From Bacteroidota bacterium (GTDB lineage Bacteria > Bacteroidota > Bacteroidia > Flavobacteriales > Flavobacteriaceae), in contig JAEWLN010000085.1 of the NCBI GenBank assembly GCA_023457535.1, positions 1 through 5,686 on the forward strand: 5,686 nt of DNA, written 5' to 3'. The notes under the pieces are model-generated. The model saw only the letters and a program-made list of their open reading frames with translations, had not been told where the DNA came from and did not search any database. A program made the position numbers and the translations under genes. Below, in pieces: positions 4,594-5,686 of the stretch; position 1 is the stretch's first letter, and the number at the start of each line of letters is the position of its first letter.

Positions 4594-5686
4594 TTATTTC
4601 ACTTCTTCGTAATCGACATCCTGCACGTTGTCGCCTTGCGGTTCTGCGTTGCCTTGCGGCTGTGCATCCTGCGGCGCGCCTTGCTGACCCTGTGCGTACA
4701 TGGCCTCTGTGGCGGTTTTCCAGGCAGCGTTGACTTTGTCGAGTGCAGACTGGATCGCGTCAAGGTCTTGCGACTGGTGGGCCGATTTGAGCTCCTCAAG
4801 CGCGGACTCGATTCCCGATTTATGGTCGGCAGACAATTTATCGCCCAACTCTTTCAATTGGCTTTCGGTCTGGAAAATCATACTGTCGGCTTCATTAAGC
4901 TTGTCGATCTTTTCTTTTGCCTTACGGTCCGCATCGGCATTGGCCTCGGCGTCTTTTTTCATTCTTTCGATTTCTTCCTGGGTAAGGCCTGAAGAAGCTT
5001 CGATACGGATGTCGTGTGATTTGCCGGTGCCTTTATCGGTCGCCGATACTTTGATGATACCATTGGCGTCGATATCGAATGTGACCTCGATTTGCGGAAC
5101 ACCACGCGGGGCCGGCGGAATGCCGTCGAGGTGGAAACGCCCGATGGTCTTGTTGTCCGCCGCCAGGGTACGCTCACCCTGCAATACGTGGATTTCAACC
5201 GATGGCTGTGAATCTGCGGCAGTAGAAAATACCTGTGATTTCTTGGTCGGGATGGTGGTGTTCGACTCAATAAGTTTGGTCATTACGCCGCCCATGGTTT
5301 CGATTCCGAGTGACAACGGGGTAACGTCGAGCAGCAATACATCTTTTACATCGCCGGACAATACACCGCCCTGGATCGCAGCGCCGATGGCCACTACTTC
5401 ATCCGGATTAACGCCTTTTGACGGTTTTTTACCAAAGAATTTTTCAACTTCTTCCTGGATTCTCGGGATACGCGTAGAACCGCCCACGAGGATGATTTCG
5501 TCAATATCTGATTTGGAAAGTCCGGCATCTTTGAGCGCTTTGGCAACCGGTTCCATCGAACGTTTTACCAGGCTGTCGGCGAGTTGCTCGAATTTGGCAC
5601 GAGACAATTTCTTGACCAGGTGTTTTGGTCCTGTGGCCGTAGCCGTTACATAAGGCAGGTTGATTTCGGTTTCCGCGCCCGATGAC
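4594..5686 (-). CDS. dnaK: Chaperone DnaK (Hsp70), C-terminal part, 5' end outside the window
   Basis: DnaK is the cytoplasmic ATP-driven chaperone that binds exposed hydrophobic peptide segments, working with DnaJ and GrpE. The frame is open to the window edge, so the visible 363 residues are roughly the last 57% of a protein of usual size (about 630-640). They start near E. coli residue 274 with LPYVTATATGPKHL. Residues 1 to about 110 finish the nucleotide-binding domain, including ILVGGSTRIP (65-74) and the AIGAAIQGGV stretch (about 99-108). The interdomain linker VLLLDV is at 116-121. The substrate-binding beta sandwich spans about 119-231 (SLGIETMGGVM, FSTAADSQPSV, VLQGER, PAPRGVPQIEVTFDIDANG). 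The helical lid spans about 232-330. A Gln/Gly/Pro-rich disordered tail ends in the conserved acidic DYEEVK. Nothing is missing or broken. A TTG at 5607 that could look like a start is internal. The gene is followed by its own strong terminator. Confidence 0.98.
   Translation of the reverse strand, partial: SSGAETEINLPYVTATATGPKHLVKKLSRAKFEQLADSLVKRSMEPVAKALKDAGLSKSDIDEIILVGGSTRIPRIQEEVEKFFGKKPSKGVNPDEVVAIGAAIQGGVLSGDVKDVLLLDVTPLSLGIETMGGVMTKLIESNTTIPTKKSQVFSTAADSQPSVEIHVLQGERTLAADNKTIGRFHLDGIPPAPRGVPQIEVTFDIDANGIIKVSATDKGTGKSHDIRIEASSGLTQEEIERMKKDAEANADADRKAKEKIDKLNEADSMIFQTESQLKELGDKLSADHKSGIESALEELKSAHQSQDLDAIQSALDKVNAAWKTATEAMYAQGQQGAPQDAQPQGNAEPQGDNVQDVDYEEVK

Noticed and set aside
4700..5653. 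Long open frame of 317 codons on the plus strand opposite dnaK
   Set aside because: It is fully antisense to a highly conserved dnaK frame. The translation is Ser-rich and low in family-like motifs, as expected from a reverse shadow of dnaK codon bias, which is a well-known artefact at Hsp70 genes.
1..5686. CRISPR array, insertion sequence, prophage or toxin-antitoxin module
   Set aside because: There are no spaced repeats, transposase or integrase motifs, terminal inverted repeats or paired small overlapping genes. All genes look chromosomal and vertically typical.

Overview
The window looks like a chromosomal segment of a Bacteroidota bacterium, most likely a Flavobacterium-type member of Flavobacteriia. 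The evidence is a DnaK of Bacteroidota type, promoters fitting the TTG-N19-TAnnTTTG pattern, no clear Shine-Dalgarno sites, lipoproteins with acidic residues after the lipid-bearing Cys, and exported proteins whose predicted mature ends begin with Gln. Base composition looks closer to even than the AT-rich norm for Flavobacterium. That is a visual impression and was not counted.

Layout from left to right. (1) A small exported protein of unknown function lies on the minus strand (114-512), followed downstream by its own hairpin terminator (48-79). (2) A 372-base gap (513-884) is not empty. It carries a small SRP RNA gene on the minus strand (704-797), a U-tract hairpin terminator (651-682), and a promoter region (799-831) in which one promoter on each strand occupies the same ~33 bases. 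(3) A plus-strand run of three lipoprotein genes follows: a glutaminyl-peptide cyclotransferase (885-1934), then two tandem paralogous alpha/beta-hydrolase esterases (2028-2891 and 2901-3725) only 9 bases apart. (4) A bidirectional terminator (3729-3758) separates them from a convergent minus-strand gene for an exported protein of unknown function (3760-4425). (5) The 3' part of dnaK lies on the minus strand (4594 to the window edge), closed by a strong terminator with a GAAA loop.

Much of the window concerns protein export and the cell envelope. SRP RNA targets membrane proteins to the translocon. The cyclotransferase caps N-terminal Gln on exported proteins as pyroglutamate. Both non-lipoprotein exported proteins in the window have a predicted mature N-terminal Gln, so they are plausible substrates. 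The two esterases are probably envelope-anchored and may act on acylated carbohydrates or similar esters, but their substrate cannot be read from sequence. DnaK is a housekeeping chaperone. I see no mobile element, CRISPR array, tRNA or clear new defence or biosynthetic system. The most interesting points are the interlocked promoters, the tandem esterase duplication and the Gln-end pattern.
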